Assembly (NCBI GenBank): GCA_014526335.1
Contig: JACTAT010000052.1
Span: 558,001-622,000, forward strand
Direction of reading: 5' to 3'
DNA from: Chrysaora quinquecirrha
Lineage: Eukaryota > Cnidaria > Scyphozoa > Semaeostomeae > Pelagiidae
Length of the DNA: 64,000 bases
Below, piece after piece: positions 35,301 through 46,705 of this stretch. A program made the position numbers and the translations under genes. Below the pieces are notes generated by a model, which saw only the letters and a program-made list of their open reading frames with translations, had not been told where the DNA came from and did no database searches. The first letter of the stretch is position 1. Each line of letters begins with the position of its first letter.

Positions 35301-38300
35301 CAGGTGAAATTTTTGCAAAAACTCGTGGGATGAATTCTAAATTTCAATGTATCCAAAGCTATTAATGAAATTCTATTTTTTCAGGTGAAAGTGGCTTAGG
35401 AAAATCTACACTTCTGAATTCATTGTTTTAAGTGACTTGTACGTAAACACACCATATCAAGATGCATCACTACGCTTGTCAAGATCAATGGAGGTTTGAT
35501 ATTTTCATGTCTTTTTTTGTTAACACGGTTTTGAGGGTCTTACAGCAAACTTTCTTTAAAGAGCTGAAAAAAAAAATTTTCTATCATCTGGAGAGTCTGT
35601 TTTTTATGTTGGTTTTCATAGATTAGGTACATAAGTTGCTAAAGTCGAGGGGGGATTCACTCCTTGAAAGTCTCGTACACCTTTGCTGCAAGTCCTTTTG
35701 TTTTCTTGGAAATCCCTTGGAAGTTCCTTTGTTTCATTAGAAATCTCGTACGCTTTTTTGCAGAGTGAAATTCCCTCAGCTAAAGTCATTTGCAGTCCTT
35801 CTTGATAACTGCTGTGGCATAGGGAATTTCAATATTGCCCAAGGGCAGACACAAATGTTGCACCCTTACATTCCACTTTAGTCATATTGATTTTACATCT
35901 TTCAATTTGTTACACAATTTTACAATTATGCACCTCCTTTTACTTTGCAAGTAGGGGCACTTGTCAGTGCCCCTTCCTGTCCCCCCTCACTATGCCACTG
36001 TGATAAAAATTTCTTTTCTTTTTTTAGGTTAGGGAATCAACATGTGAACTGAAAGAAGGAGGAGTTAGACTACAGCTAACCATTGTTGACACACCTGGGT
36101 TTGGTGACAATGTGGATAACACAGATTGGTAAGTCGAAGCATTGAGTTCTTTTGAGAGGGGGCAGTTTTGCCATAAAATGTGAAAGTCGATAAAGTGTGA
36201 GCAGACAGTTTCAACATAGCTGAGTTGTCTGTTATTGTGCATTGGATGACCATTGAATGGAGGTTTATATTCAAGTACAGAATGAATTAAAGTACTGTGT
36301 TTTAGCAATGGAATCAGTGCCTTGTTGGACCTATAGTGACAGCTTGAGTCCAAACGAGAAGGAAGCTTTTTTCAAGCTTGAGGTCTTTTAATATGATTTG
36401 CTTTCTTAGCCTTATGAAGTATTGTCCTATTTGTTTACCCGATTATTCCATGTTGTCACTGTAATTATGGTCAAGTTAGTTATTATTATTACTGTTATTA
36501 TTTTTCAGTTGGAATGCAGTCATCAAATACGTTGATAACAAGTTTGAAGATTTTCTAAATGCAGAATCAAGAGTAAATAGAAATGTTGTCCTGGACTCGA
36601 GAGTACATTGCTGCCTTTATTTCATTGCACCAACTGGTCATGGGTACGTTTTTTGACTCAGTGATGTTTTCAAGAGTCTGTTAGAAGTCTGCTTAAAGCG
36701 AAATGTTTTTGTTTTAATTTTATGGCCTTGTCCAAAGGTTAAAACATTGTTGGTCAAATATTCCAGCTTTTCTTTACAAGCAATGTTTGACCGTTTGGCC
36801 ATGTCACAAAACATTGCTTTAAAATCATAATTCCTCATAATTTTATTCTTGAGCCAAGCAAACAACGTTTGAGAAGCAATGTTTTGGGATGTAAGAATTA
36901 AACATTTTGCTTGACAAGCAGATCTCAAAGGTTTGACAAACAATGTTTAATCGTTTGGTCAGGGCCTAACAACGGGATTTAAGGGATGCGGATGCAAATT
37001 TGCTGGATTTTTGTACCCTATCTATCGTTTTATTTTATCAAAATATCATCAGGTTGTCATAAATATATCGATTTCAAATTGTAATTTTTTGTCTTTTACA
37101 GTTTAAAACCTCTTGATGTCGAATTCATGAAGAAATTACATGGCAAAGTAAGGTTCAATAATTTAAAGTTACCATTGGTGTTAAATGCTTTGGAGATAAT
37201 TTAAAAAATCAGTCATTCTAGGATTTTGTGTCCACCCCACTGTATTTATCTTTTTTATTGACTTTAGGTAAATATTGTACCTGTTATTGCCAAAGCAGAT
37301 ACCCTAACTTCTGAAGAATGCGCAAAATTCAAGAAAACGGTAAGAAGTACATTTTCTTGTGAAGCCAACTAAAGATCTTTTTTGCATTCTTTTTTGCAAC
37401 TTGCTTATTTCACGCTAGCAAATCTATATGCACTAACTCAACACAGAAGTGCTTACCCACCTCAGTACGCAAGAAATACCACCATATCAAGCATAATAAC
37501 CCACCAAAGTCGTGCTTATCCACTAAAGTACGCAAAAATACCACTACATCAAGCATAATGTCCCACCACAATACGAGAAATACCATCACGGTAGGCAGAA
37601 ATACAATCACAGTACGCAAAAATACCACCAAAATAGTGCGTATCCACCACAGTAGTGCTTATCCACCACAGTAGTGCGTAGCCACAACAGTAGTGCGTAT
37701 AGATTAACTAGCGTGTTGTTTTATTTTGCGAAACAAGCAAACATATCTTTTAGCAAGGTCTTCTTTGTTCTGGATCGTTGTTTATTTATTTATAAGTATT
37801 TATTCATTCTTTATTTATTGTTTATTTATTATTGTTTATTTTTTAGATATTGAAGGAAATCGATGACAATAACATAAACATCTACAGATTTCCTCCTCTT
37901 GGGGATGACGAATCAGAATCAGAACTTGTTGACCTAAGGGTAAAATTTAAAAAAATTATTTCATAATCTCTCATTTCTTCCAGTTTTGATTGTAATAGGT
38001 ATGACCAGAAACATAAGCTAAGGTGCTTTTGAGTTCAAATTTTGTTGCTTCGTGTGTTGAAACAGTTGATAAAATTTTTCAAAAAGCATAGGCAGCATAG
38101 CGGAATAAGGCTCTGGCAAAATGAACAAACAGAAGCGCGTCGCAAAAACATTACCCTTCAAACAGTTTCCGCTTACGTCAAGCAAAAATGTTTTCGACCA
38201 TTGCTCGTGAAATTCTGAAATTCTGTTTTATGACTTAGCTAAACACCTGAACATTGCTTGATAAACAAAGTTTCAAATGTTTGAAAACATTTTTGATCGT

Positions 38301-41300
38301 TTGGCCAGGGCCTAGCATACGGGGGCAACTTAGCCATTTATAGCATTTGGCATCAGACGTCTGTGCCTGGCCAAAGAAGTGAGCGTTAGGGCTTCGCAGC
38401 GTATTAAATGGCATGATTGCTTGCAAGGGCTATTGTTATTTATTTGACCGATTAGTTTTTTATTGATTTCTTATTTAGGAAAGAATACCTTTCGCAGTTG
38501 TTGGGAGCAACGCTGTGATGGAAGTTGGTGGCAAGAAAATCAGAGGAAGGAAGTATCCTTGGGGTATTGTTGAAGGTAGGGATGTGTTTGATGTTTTTCT
38601 TTACCTTTTGAACAGCTATTTGTTTTCTTTGAAAAACAAGAGCTATGGGGTTATGACCAAAAACCACCCTATCAACAACCTTCGAGTTCGAGCCTTGTCG
38701 TATAAATCAAGGATATAGCTACTACATGTACACAGGGACATTTTAAATTGAAAGTATTTGTAGATCGGTCAGGTATTCAAATGTTGTTTTGTTATTCTTT
38801 CAGTTGAAAACATTGAACACTGTGATTTCACTGCCTTGCGAAATTTACTTATCAGGTATAATGATTATATTTATTATATTTATTAGAGCTAGGCCTCAAA
38901 ACAGGAAATAAAACAATTTTTGCTGGTTCCAAAGCCATGTTACATTTAGTGCGTCTTATCTTTCCTTGAAATAAATGTATTAAACATCAACTAACTTAGC
39001 ATAGGTCATATTGCGTGATATCTATTTTCCACTCCTTCTCTTTAGAACTCACATGCAAGATCTGATTGACGTGACTAATGATACGCATTATGAGAATTAC
39101 CGAAGTCAGCGTCTGTCAGTCCTAACTGGTGGAGGAACAACTATTACAAGGTACCATATTTAATTTACCTCTATCTGAAATCCTACACAGACTCGTTTTG
39201 GTCAGACCAGCAACGTCTGTCGTCTGAGTTGCAGCGATTTGGTGTACTAGCCACACCTGTCCCTCTCCCCTTTTCAGTTGCTGTTCAGGGCAGCTATGTT
39301 ATTAGCGACCTAACAGTTCTCATGATAGCAAAGACTTGCGTAGTGAGTCTAGCGTTTGGTTAGACTTATTAGACTGGCTGCACCAGACCCTCGTACTCGC
39401 TGTTGTTATTGTTCAGAGCAGCTTGGGAGATGTCTGTTATTAGCGACCAATCAGTTCTAATGAGCATAACAGAGACTTGAGTAGCGCGTCTGTAGACTTA
39501 TTACATCTCGATCCAGTCTTCAGAAACAGCAGCAACATCCTCTCATAACCAAAATAACCTTTCTCCTTGCTATTGTTTCAGCAGAGTTGTTTGAGAGGTG
39601 GGTCGGATGTGTAGAAGCAGAAACTAAGATGAATGTATAAAGTCTGCCGATTCAGTAGACTCATCACATGTGTCGTAGTTTTCACCGCCTTCACTTCAAT
39701 TCAATTCAACCCAAAACTTGTAAATCAAATTGTTTTGAGTCTAGCGATCGAGTACTTTGAGTAACAAATATTTTCAAATTTTGTTTTGAAGTTCTGCGAT
39801 GAATGTGAATCCGATGGAACAGTTAGAAAAAGATCGCGAAGACCAAGAGAGAAAATTAAAAAAGATGGAAAAAGAAATGGAACAAGTATTTGAGTTGAAA
39901 GTCAAAGAAAAGAAAAAGAAATTTAAAGATTCTGAAGGCGAAGTAAGAAAATATTATTTGCAGATGAATTTATGTCTTAAAAAGAAACAACTGATAGATG
40001 ATTTGGACAACAGGGCAAGAACTTCGGAAGATATCCTCTCCGCAGAACATAAAAATCTTGAGGAGCAGACCCAGAATAAACCCTTTGAAAGAGGTCTTGG
40101 TCGGCGCGACATTTTCGGGAAGATGGTGGACCACTTGAGTAAGGGTAACCTCTCAGTGTGCAACGACTTGTATTGCAGTCGCTTTAGGATAGGAAATGCA
40201 GCAAAGTTCGCTTCAAATTCACGCTTATTTGGAGTAAAAGTGAAAGAAAGGATTTAAGTCCCAGCTCAAGGAGGCATTTAATAAAGTATCTTCCTTTTGT
40301 GATTTACTTGCATCTTGTTTGCCGAGTTTCTGCGAATATTTCAGCAATTATTGTCGCAGATTCCTTTTCTCTCTTTCTCTCTTTCTATACCATTATTTGT
40401 GAATTTGAAGAAAATTTGCCTTTGCTAACGCGACCGCAATCCGGGTCGTTGCACGTGTGTCGTTACTCTTAAGTTGTCCGCCGTCTTCCAGAAAAATGTC
40501 ACGCCGACCCAGACCTCTTTGAAAAGGTCTTTTTGGAAGAAAGATCAGAGCGGAAGCTGAGACTTGTAATGAATAACCTTGCATGTATAGATGCTGTAAA
40601 AAACTTTCTATCTGTTATTCAAGACACAGCCCTTTGGATGCACTTTTAACTATTTTCATTTTCTCTCGCCGTAGTTCAATAGAAAGTATGAAATCACGGC
40701 ACGAGGCCTCGAACAACAGAAGAAAGAAATCGAAGAGAAACGCAAATTGATGGAGAAGGAAAGAGATGAATTCGACAGCCATTATCATCTTCATGATGGA
40801 CTCAACAATTCCAGGTCATCCAGTAAATCTTCTTTGAAGTAAGTTTTAAGCGCAAGGGGCTGAGGCAAGATATAATGACACAGAGCCTAAGATGGAATGC
40901 ATACATGAAGTACTGTAGGTAAAATGGTTGATCTAGGAGTTGGTGGAGAAATTCAGGCTTTGTCGTTCAGTGATTCGACTCGGGTGATTGCAGGCAGGCA
41001 GACTTGCAGTATGTATACCTTCTCTATTAGGACCTCAATTTGGTAATGTTTGGAAATATCTCTTCACAAAATGCTTGAAGAGGTATATTCTTTTCTGCAA
41101 CACTGTGCAGCTTTGATATTTGGCTTGACAGTCAGGTAGCTCATTTGAGATTTGCTTTACATGCAGTGTATGGCCGTCTGGCAGCAATGTAAACATTTCT
41201 TCATAGAATGTTTCAAAACATTTTATGAGCAATGTTTTGCGATGTCGCCAAACGATCAAACATTTTATGTGATAAACAAATCTCAATTGTTTGACAATCA

Positions 41301-44300
41301 TTGTTTGATCGTTTTGCAAAGGCGGTAAGCTGTTGTTGCTTTCAGGATGTGGTTAGTTGTTGTACAAATGTTGGATTCCTGCTCGAAGCATTATCTCGCC
41401 TCTTGCCCCTTGCCAATAACAATAACAAATAAATTGCACATAAACAACTTAAAATATACATTAAATATATAAATTACGCACACGATAACTTATTTTTCTA
41501 TATGATATACTTTTCATACATACGCATAAAAGTTTATAAACTGTCATCATAAAAGCTCTGTGGTGCCATTTGAGTAAGGGTCCCCTATGTTTTGTAAGAT
41601 TTCTTGAGACATATTTCTCATGGCTTTCTGAAAGGGAGGAAAGTTTTTCAAACAAAACAAATTCAGATTTATAGAATATCGTCTGCTTTTCTAGAAGTAT
41701 TTGTGGAAAGCGAGGGCTTCATAGAGCTTAATATCTTCTATCCGACTGTCAGTGACGGACATACATAAACTATTTATCTTGCTTTTATTTGCACGCTAAA
41801 ATACCTTTTCTAACCATTTAATTGATTTTCTAATTTTTTGTTGTCTTTGAACCAGCCAAAACCTTAACTGACAGTTCCATGTCGACTTTTGCTTTGCAGT
41901 AGTGTATAGGGTATAGGCATTTCACCACGTTACAGCAAAATTCTTACGATTTTCGCTAATGATTTTAAGGCTCAACATTTCAGAGTGCCAAATGGTCTCA
42001 AAAACTATATTAGTGGCAAAAGAAAATAGTCCATTTACATTCTAGCTTATTTATCGATCAGTTTAAATCAAAGCTTTATCAAATATCAAAACTCTATCTA
42101 TAACTCCATTAGGCATTTTGTTTTATAGAAATTGACTCGAGGTATCGCCATATGGCCTAAGCCTAAACTTTATTTTTTGTCTCAGTGATAGAGTGGATTT
42201 TGCGGAACAAATGTCGGGATGTCCAATTTTACCTCACTGACAATGCAGTACCAGCGTTGCACATAAACCGTTTGACAAACTGGGATATAATTGTCAGATT
42301 AAATCAATGGTTCTTTATTCAACGGGTCCTCGTTAAGAAATTCGTGAGGGGGATTTTCGGCCTAAAATTTAGGGCCTCAGCATATTTTGCGTTTTCATTT
42401 TCGAAAATGACAGTGCGCATTTCCACTTTGTCGACTGCTGACCATTGACTGTGAGGACTCGTATTTTAATTTCAAATATTTCCTTCTGTAGTGCTTGCCC
42501 ACCGTACGGCTCTTTGAAGCGTAATAAGTCAGGCGATAAAAATAGTAACAGCGTAGCTCGAAGCTCTTCACTCAAGTGGAGCTTTGGAAGAAGAAATAAA
42601 AACAGATAAAAATAAAAACAAGGTAAAAATGTGAATAATTGAATCGATTTTTGATTAATGACTGATGCAGTGGTCAAGAATTAAATCTAACCTCCGCGTA
42701 TGTTAAAAATCGTCAGCTCAGAATGATTTCTAAAGCTAACATCCTGAATTAAAATGCACACGCACTTTGCACATCACTACTAAGGTTTTTAGAGGGATGA
42801 ATTTTAGGCCCTAGCCAAAAGATCAAACATTGTTGGTCAAACATTTGAGATTTGCTTGGCAAGCAATGTTTGACTGTTTGGCCACGTCATGAAACATTGC
42901 TTGACGAGTAGAATTGCGTAGCAGTGTTTTTGGAACACTTCAGACATTTTGAATATCACAGGCAAGCAATCTTTTCCAAGTGGTCAAGCATTTTGTTCAA
43001 CTAGCAAATTTCAAATGTTTCACAAATAATCTTTGATCCTTTGCCAAGGGCCTATATTAATCCGAAAGTCCAAAATCCTCTTTTTGTGATATTCGTCGTG
43101 TTTAGTTTCATTCGGAAGGCTACATTCAAATTTTTTCTCGATCTATCTTTTTGCTATCATTTCCTCTCGTTGCCTTGGACTTTTCTGTCTTTCCCAAACT
43201 TTGCTACTACCAAGCTAACATGTTCTGTACTTTCACATGTTTGATGATACACTTGCTTTCTCATTATAACACTAACAGTCAGGAGAAAGGACCAGCCTAG
43301 TTTTCAAGGACATATGAGCCTCGTCATTCGTGTGCTCAGGTTTTCCTATGCTACAGATGTCCTAACCAACCCCCTGTTACAAGCTTTAGCATAAGCTTTT
43401 TCAGTCAGTCCTCGTATCTTCCAGGGGAGTTACTTTGCACATTTTTGTTAGAATGATATTTAGCGTGCATATAGTTTGTTATAACTTAGTGATTTGTAGT
43501 TTAAAATAGTTTTCTTTATCATAAAGGAAATTGAGTATGCAGAAAACAGGCAAAAACTCGCCGTAAGTATTATTACAGTAGTTTTGTAGTACGATTAGAT
43601 CGAGTAATCCTAGTATGAAAATGCACCATGCACCCAGCACAACATGCACAGGCACTCATAACACGATCAACTAACACTAACATTCAACTTTGTACTTCGA
43701 CTAACATTTCATGAAATTTTACTAACAACCACTAACCACTAATTTTTATCCAACTCACTCATCAAATTAAAAAAACGTCTAACCTTCTAAAACACTGTTT
43801 TTTTTGGCATTCACATGAAGTTGCTTTCTGAAACAACTCCTTTAATTAATGGTCTTTGCTGTTTCGTATTGTTTCCTTTATTGATTGTTCGATTCTTTCT
43901 ATCAAGCTACTAGAATTTCCCTCAAAGATAAACCTCGTATCGACATTTGTCTGAACCTTGTATCGACATTTGCCTTGAAGAACGTATCCTTTACATCTGT
44001 CTACCATAGCAACGTCGGTAAGAGTTAGTCCCAAGAAAACCAAATTTTTTTGCTAAATTAATTTGGGCTCTTAGGAACAATAGTCCTCGTTGTTTTATTT
44101 TTCAAAAAATCACCCAGCAGGTTTTTTTTGTCCATGACGACTTCAAAACTCATTTCATGCTTTCGTCCTTCTGATTATGTTTAACCAATGCTTTCAGGCT
44201 TTCAGTGTCACCGATAATAAGCTTGTTTCCTTAGACCCTGGACAAACGATCAAACATTGTTTGTCAAACATTTGAAACATTTGTGAAACGTTTTATCAAG

Positions 44301-45102
44301 CAAAATGTTTGACCGTTTTGCCACGTATTTTGTAACTTAGGCCCTGACAAAACGATCAAACATTGTTTGTCAAACATTTGAAACATTGTCAAACATTTTT
44401 ATCAAGCAAATTGTTTGACCGTTTCACAAAAATTGCTTGATAAGCGACATTTGCTAAGAAAGATTCCTGAAAAAACCTATTTTGCTTGACACAAGCAAAA
44501 AATGTTTGACTAAGGCCCTGGCCAAACGATCGAACATTATTGATCCGACATTTGAAATTTGCTTATCAAGCAAAATTTTTGATCGTTTGGTCAGGGCCTA
44601 ACAATGTTTTGAGAGGTGGTCGAACCGTAAGGCTAACGCCAAACGATCAAATATTGCTTATTAGGCATTTGAAATTCGCTTGTCGAGCAAAATGTTTGAC
44701 CGTTGGGCGAATCGCAAAACAATGCTCATCAAATATACTTCTTCAGAAACATTGTGCAACGAATTATCAAATGGCGCTCAAATAATGTTTTGTGACGTTG
44801 CCACACGTTCAAACATTGTTTGAGAAGAAAATTTCAAATTTTTACAAACAATGTTTGATCGTTTGGCCAGGTTCTAAAACATTTTGCTTGTCAAGCAAAT
44901 TTGAAATGTTTGACCATAAGGCTTGATCTTTTGTCCAAGACCTACACAAGGATAATATGTTGCATTTAAAACTTTTTTACATTTGACACCAGAAGAGCTT
45001 TATGTTTCAATAAAATATTTAATTTTGAATTTCTTTCCTTTCAGAGAGGACATGAAGAGAGAAAAGGACAAAAAGAAGGGCAAAAAATCTCACCTTTTCT
45101 AA
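29338..45102 (+). CDS. SEPT7: Septin, SEPT7 group (GTP-binding cytoskeletal protein)
   Basis: Exons: 29338-29565 (first exon a) or 32123-32191 (first exon b), 32528-32633, 35385-35493, 36028-36128, 36509-36643, 37102-37147, 37268-37339, 37847-37939, 38479-38575, 38804-38855, 39046-39150, 39792-39942, 40675-40838, optional 43527-43562, 45045-45102. All phases match. Septins assemble into hetero-oligomeric filaments at the cortex and cleavage furrow. G1 P-loop [10 protein letters not shown]3 VDTPGFGD, G4 AKAD, and the septin signatures [33 protein letters not shown] and [11 protein letters not shown] are present. A C-terminal coiled coil ([40 protein letters not shown]) precedes the basic end [10 protein letters not shown], like the KKKGKIF end of vertebrate SEPT7. 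An in-frame stop after SLF at about 35430 is removed by one extra T in the T4 run, which also restores phase; I take it as an assembly error. Confidence 0.95.
30082..30458. mobile_element. TA-flanked inverted-repeat element (CACTTTTTTTTAAATAAGC)
   Basis: It is 377 bp, flanked by TA dinucleotides. Left end CACTTTTTTTTAAATAAGCA, right end TTGCTTATTAAAAAAAAAGTG. The interior repeats TTAAGCAACTTGAGGGCT in both orientations. It lies in intron 1 of the septin gene. Relatives are at 62031-62249 and, partial, at 10204-10320. Confidence 0.88.
31125..31345. repeat. Dispersed repeat, second copy (partner at 9640)
   Basis: Shares AGTAGAACATGCCCAACTTT and the AATCGCCGATTA...GTCGGCAACTAGT block with 9640-9800. 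The paired CAACTAGT/ACTAGTTG motifs suggest an inverted-repeat transposon. Confidence 0.7.
32123..32191 (+). CDS. SEPT7: Alternative first coding exon of the septin gene
   Basis: ATG starts 23 codons ([20 protein letters not shown] then PAV) that end exactly at a consensus donor, GTGAGT, in phase 0, the same phase as exon 29338-29565. Both can therefore join the common exon at 32528. The Ser/Gly/Ala composition resembles other septin N termini. The sequence alone cannot show that it is transcribed. Confidence 0.6.
33107..33179 (+). CDS. SEPT7: Candidate duplicated septin exon preceding the P-loop
   Basis: It encodes [20 protein letters not shown] and ends at GTAAGA in phase 1, exactly as the normal exon 32528-32633 ends in [18 protein letters not shown] and GTAAGT. 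Both would supply the first base of the Gly of GESGLGKS. The acceptor is AAATAG with an in-frame stop just upstream, so it could only be used as an internal exon entered in phase 0. It lacks the conserved [10 protein letters not shown] part. It is either a mutually exclusive alternative exon or a decaying duplicate. Confidence 0.5.
33302..35384. other. Septin intron, no further feature seen
   Basis: AT-rich intronic sequence leading to the P-loop exon. The short open frames (33335-33538, 33688-33978, 34224-34469) have no recognisable domain or splice context. Confidence 0.5.
36721..36968. mobile_element. Family A palindromic element
   Basis: Left end TGGCCTTGTCCAAAGGTTAA, right end TAATCGTTTGGTCAGGGCCT, about 248 bp, in a septin intron. 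Confidence 0.75.
37430..37705. repeat. Degenerate tandem repeat (CACCACAGTAGTGCTTATC / AGTACGCAAAAATACC)
   Basis: Interleaved short units related to CCACCACAGTAGTGCGTATC and AGTACGCAAAAATACCACCA repeat across about 275 bp of a septin intron. The perfect units are towards the 3' end. Confidence 0.75.
38104..38314. mobile_element. Family A palindromic element, degraded left half
   Basis: Right end TTTGATCGTTTGGCCAGGGC is intact; left end AAGGCTCTGGCAAAATGAAC is divergent. Septin intron. Confidence 0.7.
39185..39690. repeat. Repeat-rich intron segment (GTGAGTCTAG / TAGACTTATTA motifs)
   Basis: CAGAGCAGCTTGGGAGATGTCTG-like and TAGCGACCAATCAGTTCTAA-like segments are each repeated (39285-39345 and 39415-39470), with TAGACTTATTA motifs at 39361, 39488 and 39656. 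It resembles the repeat near 7445-7705. Degraded transposon material. Confidence 0.5.
39792..40257 (+). CDS. SEPT7: Septin coiled-coil exon with read-through frame into a transposon
   Basis: The exon proper is 39792-39942 (ends KKFKDSEGE at donor GTAAGA). If the donor is not used, the frame stays open for 104 more codons to TAA at 40255-40257, with AATAAA at 40280-40285. The tail keeps some coiled-coil character ([15 protein letters not shown]) and then enters the foldback element ([13 protein letters not shown]). A short isoform ended by intronic polyadenylation is possible but unproven. Confidence 0.4.
40075..40545. mobile_element. Foldback (long inverted-repeat) element in septin intron
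   Basis: The arm 40080-40225 (contains GGTCTTGGTCGGCGCGACAT and GTGCAACGACTTG) is the imperfect reverse complement of 40393-40530 (GTCGTTGCACGTGTGTCG, ATGTCACGCCGACCCAGACC). The loop is about 165 bp. Identity of the arms is roughly 75%. The same peptide, RGLGRRDIF, can be read from both arms on opposite strands. Confidence 0.8.
41029..41328. mobile_element. Family A palindromic element
   Basis: Right part TCATTGTTTGATCGTTTTGC; centre ATGTTTTGCGATGTCGCCAAACGATC; the left end is degraded. Septin intron. Confidence 0.65.
42806..43054. mobile_element. Family A palindromic element
   Basis: Left end TAGGCCCTAGCCAAAAGATC, right end GATCCTTTGCCAAGGGCCTA, about 249 bp. Septin intron. Confidence 0.78.
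43527..43562 (+). CDS. SEPT7: Possible 36-nt septin microexon
   Basis: A segment after TCATAAAG and before a perfect GTAAGT donor is 36 nt, so it can be included or skipped without shifting frame. Entered in phase 2 from exon 40675-40838 it reads [13 protein letters not shown] with no stop and joins the last exon in frame. Basic composition suits the septin tail. No transcript evidence is available. Confidence 0.35.
44231..44943. mobile_element. Family A cluster, about four copies
   Basis: Left ends at about 44234, 44340, 44513 and 44630 (CCCTGGCCAAACGATCGAAC type) and right ends at about 44601 and 44870 (GATCGTTTGGTCAGGGCCTA; GATCGTTTGGCCAGGTTC). Tandem or nested insertion in the last septin intron. 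Confidence 0.75.
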
Positions 45103-45221
45103 CACAGACTTCCAGTGTAGTAAAACATCTAGTTAGAGATCTTTCAAACTGCGGAACACTTGGCAAAATACAGTTGCAAGATAAGGATGCTGACTTAAAT
45201 TATACAGCAAGAAGGTAATTT

Positions 45222-45227
45222 AATAAA
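45222..45227 (+). terminator. Putative poly(A) signal of the septin gene
   Basis: AATAAA about 120 nt downstream of the septin stop codon, followed by a second AATA run. Confidence 0.5.
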
Positions 45228-46428
45228 TAAATATAAAACAAGTGGAAATACCAAGAACAATTTATGATGTTTAAATTATCGCAAGTCCTTATGCTTTTAA
45301 GTATCTGAAATTATATATGGAAAAGACAAGACTGTCACAAAAGAGTTTCTTAAAGTGACGCTAACTTGTCCCGAATATGATAATTCGCCATTACCCGGTC
45401 GTTTTGATTTGCATCTTGAATTCGTAAGATATCTACTGCTTCCTCGCTTTTTAGGCGGTTTGCTAGGCTAAAAAGACTTTCCTGTGTTGAAACTCTTCAT
45501 GTAATAGTCACAGTTCGAAAACACCAACTTGCTTTAGCAGAATGAGATTACCGAACTGAACTTCTGGACAAAAGTTGGGAGGTCTCTCTCGTCGCATATG
45601 GACCCCTTCTCCCAAAATCAATATTGCAGACTTGGAAGACTTTTTGTGCCTGATACTCTTACCCTCATCTTATAACAACATTGACTTTTAGGGGAGGGGT
45701 ATTTACAAGAAAATTAGCCATTTACATTTATTACCCAAGTACAAAAATGCAGTTGGAAATCACTGTTGTCTCAAAACTTTTTATCCAGGAGTACACTTCA
45801 GAATTGGCTCGTTAATAAAGAAATGCAAGTGACCCCGAAAAGGCAAACTAGAAGCATATAGGGACACTGGCTTTAAAGGACTGTCCCCAAAGTCCTTACA
45901 TTTTATCCCGTTTTGTTCCAACAAATTTTTTGATAGGTCTGTTGCCATTTTCCCTCATTGCCAGCTCAGTCATCAAAACACCACTTTCCAGTTGCTAAGT
46001 CGCTCCAGTAAGTAATAGTTTGAGCAAAGTCACAAGAGAGAGACTATGCTTTCCCTAAACAAACGAGACGTAATTTCTAGTTCATGAAATCTTTTTTTCT
46101 AGAATTTTGAATTTCTAATTTAATATCTTGATTTAAATGTCTTAAGTTACAATAATATCGTTAGCTTCTTGTGATTAATTTACTCTTGTTTGTAGGCGTA
46201 TTGCAATATTTGAGCATTGTATAAGAAAGCTTGTTTTGTCATATGAAGTATTCTTCGTTGTGTACTATTTAGAGTCGACTGTATTATTTGATTATTATCT
46301 ATGCATGAGAATATCGTCTATTTAAATTCTGACGATTTTGTTTTCTCTGCTTATCCTTGTCTGCAAAGGCCGATTTTTGCTGGAGCTCTTTTTAGCGCGA
46401 ACGCAGTAAATCGATCTCTAACACTAAT

Positions 46429-46705
46429 GGTCTGGCTAAACTAGGAGACATGTCTCGCGCGACATTGTGGCGCTTGACATGTCCCCTTGATGTCTTCCAG
46501 TTTGGCACCTCAGAAACTTTGTAGCGCGTGACAAAATTTATAGAAAGAGACATGAAAATGTTTCTGAAAGAGACAACAGAAACATTTCTTGCCTCTGCGA
46601 CTCTGGGGACATATTACTTGCTTGCCACTCGCACTGTTTAGCCACCCTAGGTGACAAGCCGAATATAATGTCGCGCGCACCATGTCTCCTAGTCAAGCTG
46701 CAGCT
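46429..46705. mobile_element. Family C palindromic element, full length
   Basis: Begins CTGGCTAAACTAGGAGACAT, ends ACCATGTCTCCTAGTCAAGC; contains CTTTGTAGCGCGTGACAAAA and TTTAGCCACCCTAGGTGACA. Confidence 0.8.

Noticed and set aside
29338..45102. Septin pseudogene, because of the stop after the P-loop
   Set aside because: Every other exon is intact with consensus splice sites and conserved motifs. One extra T in the T4 run at 35426 removes the stop and restores intron phase.
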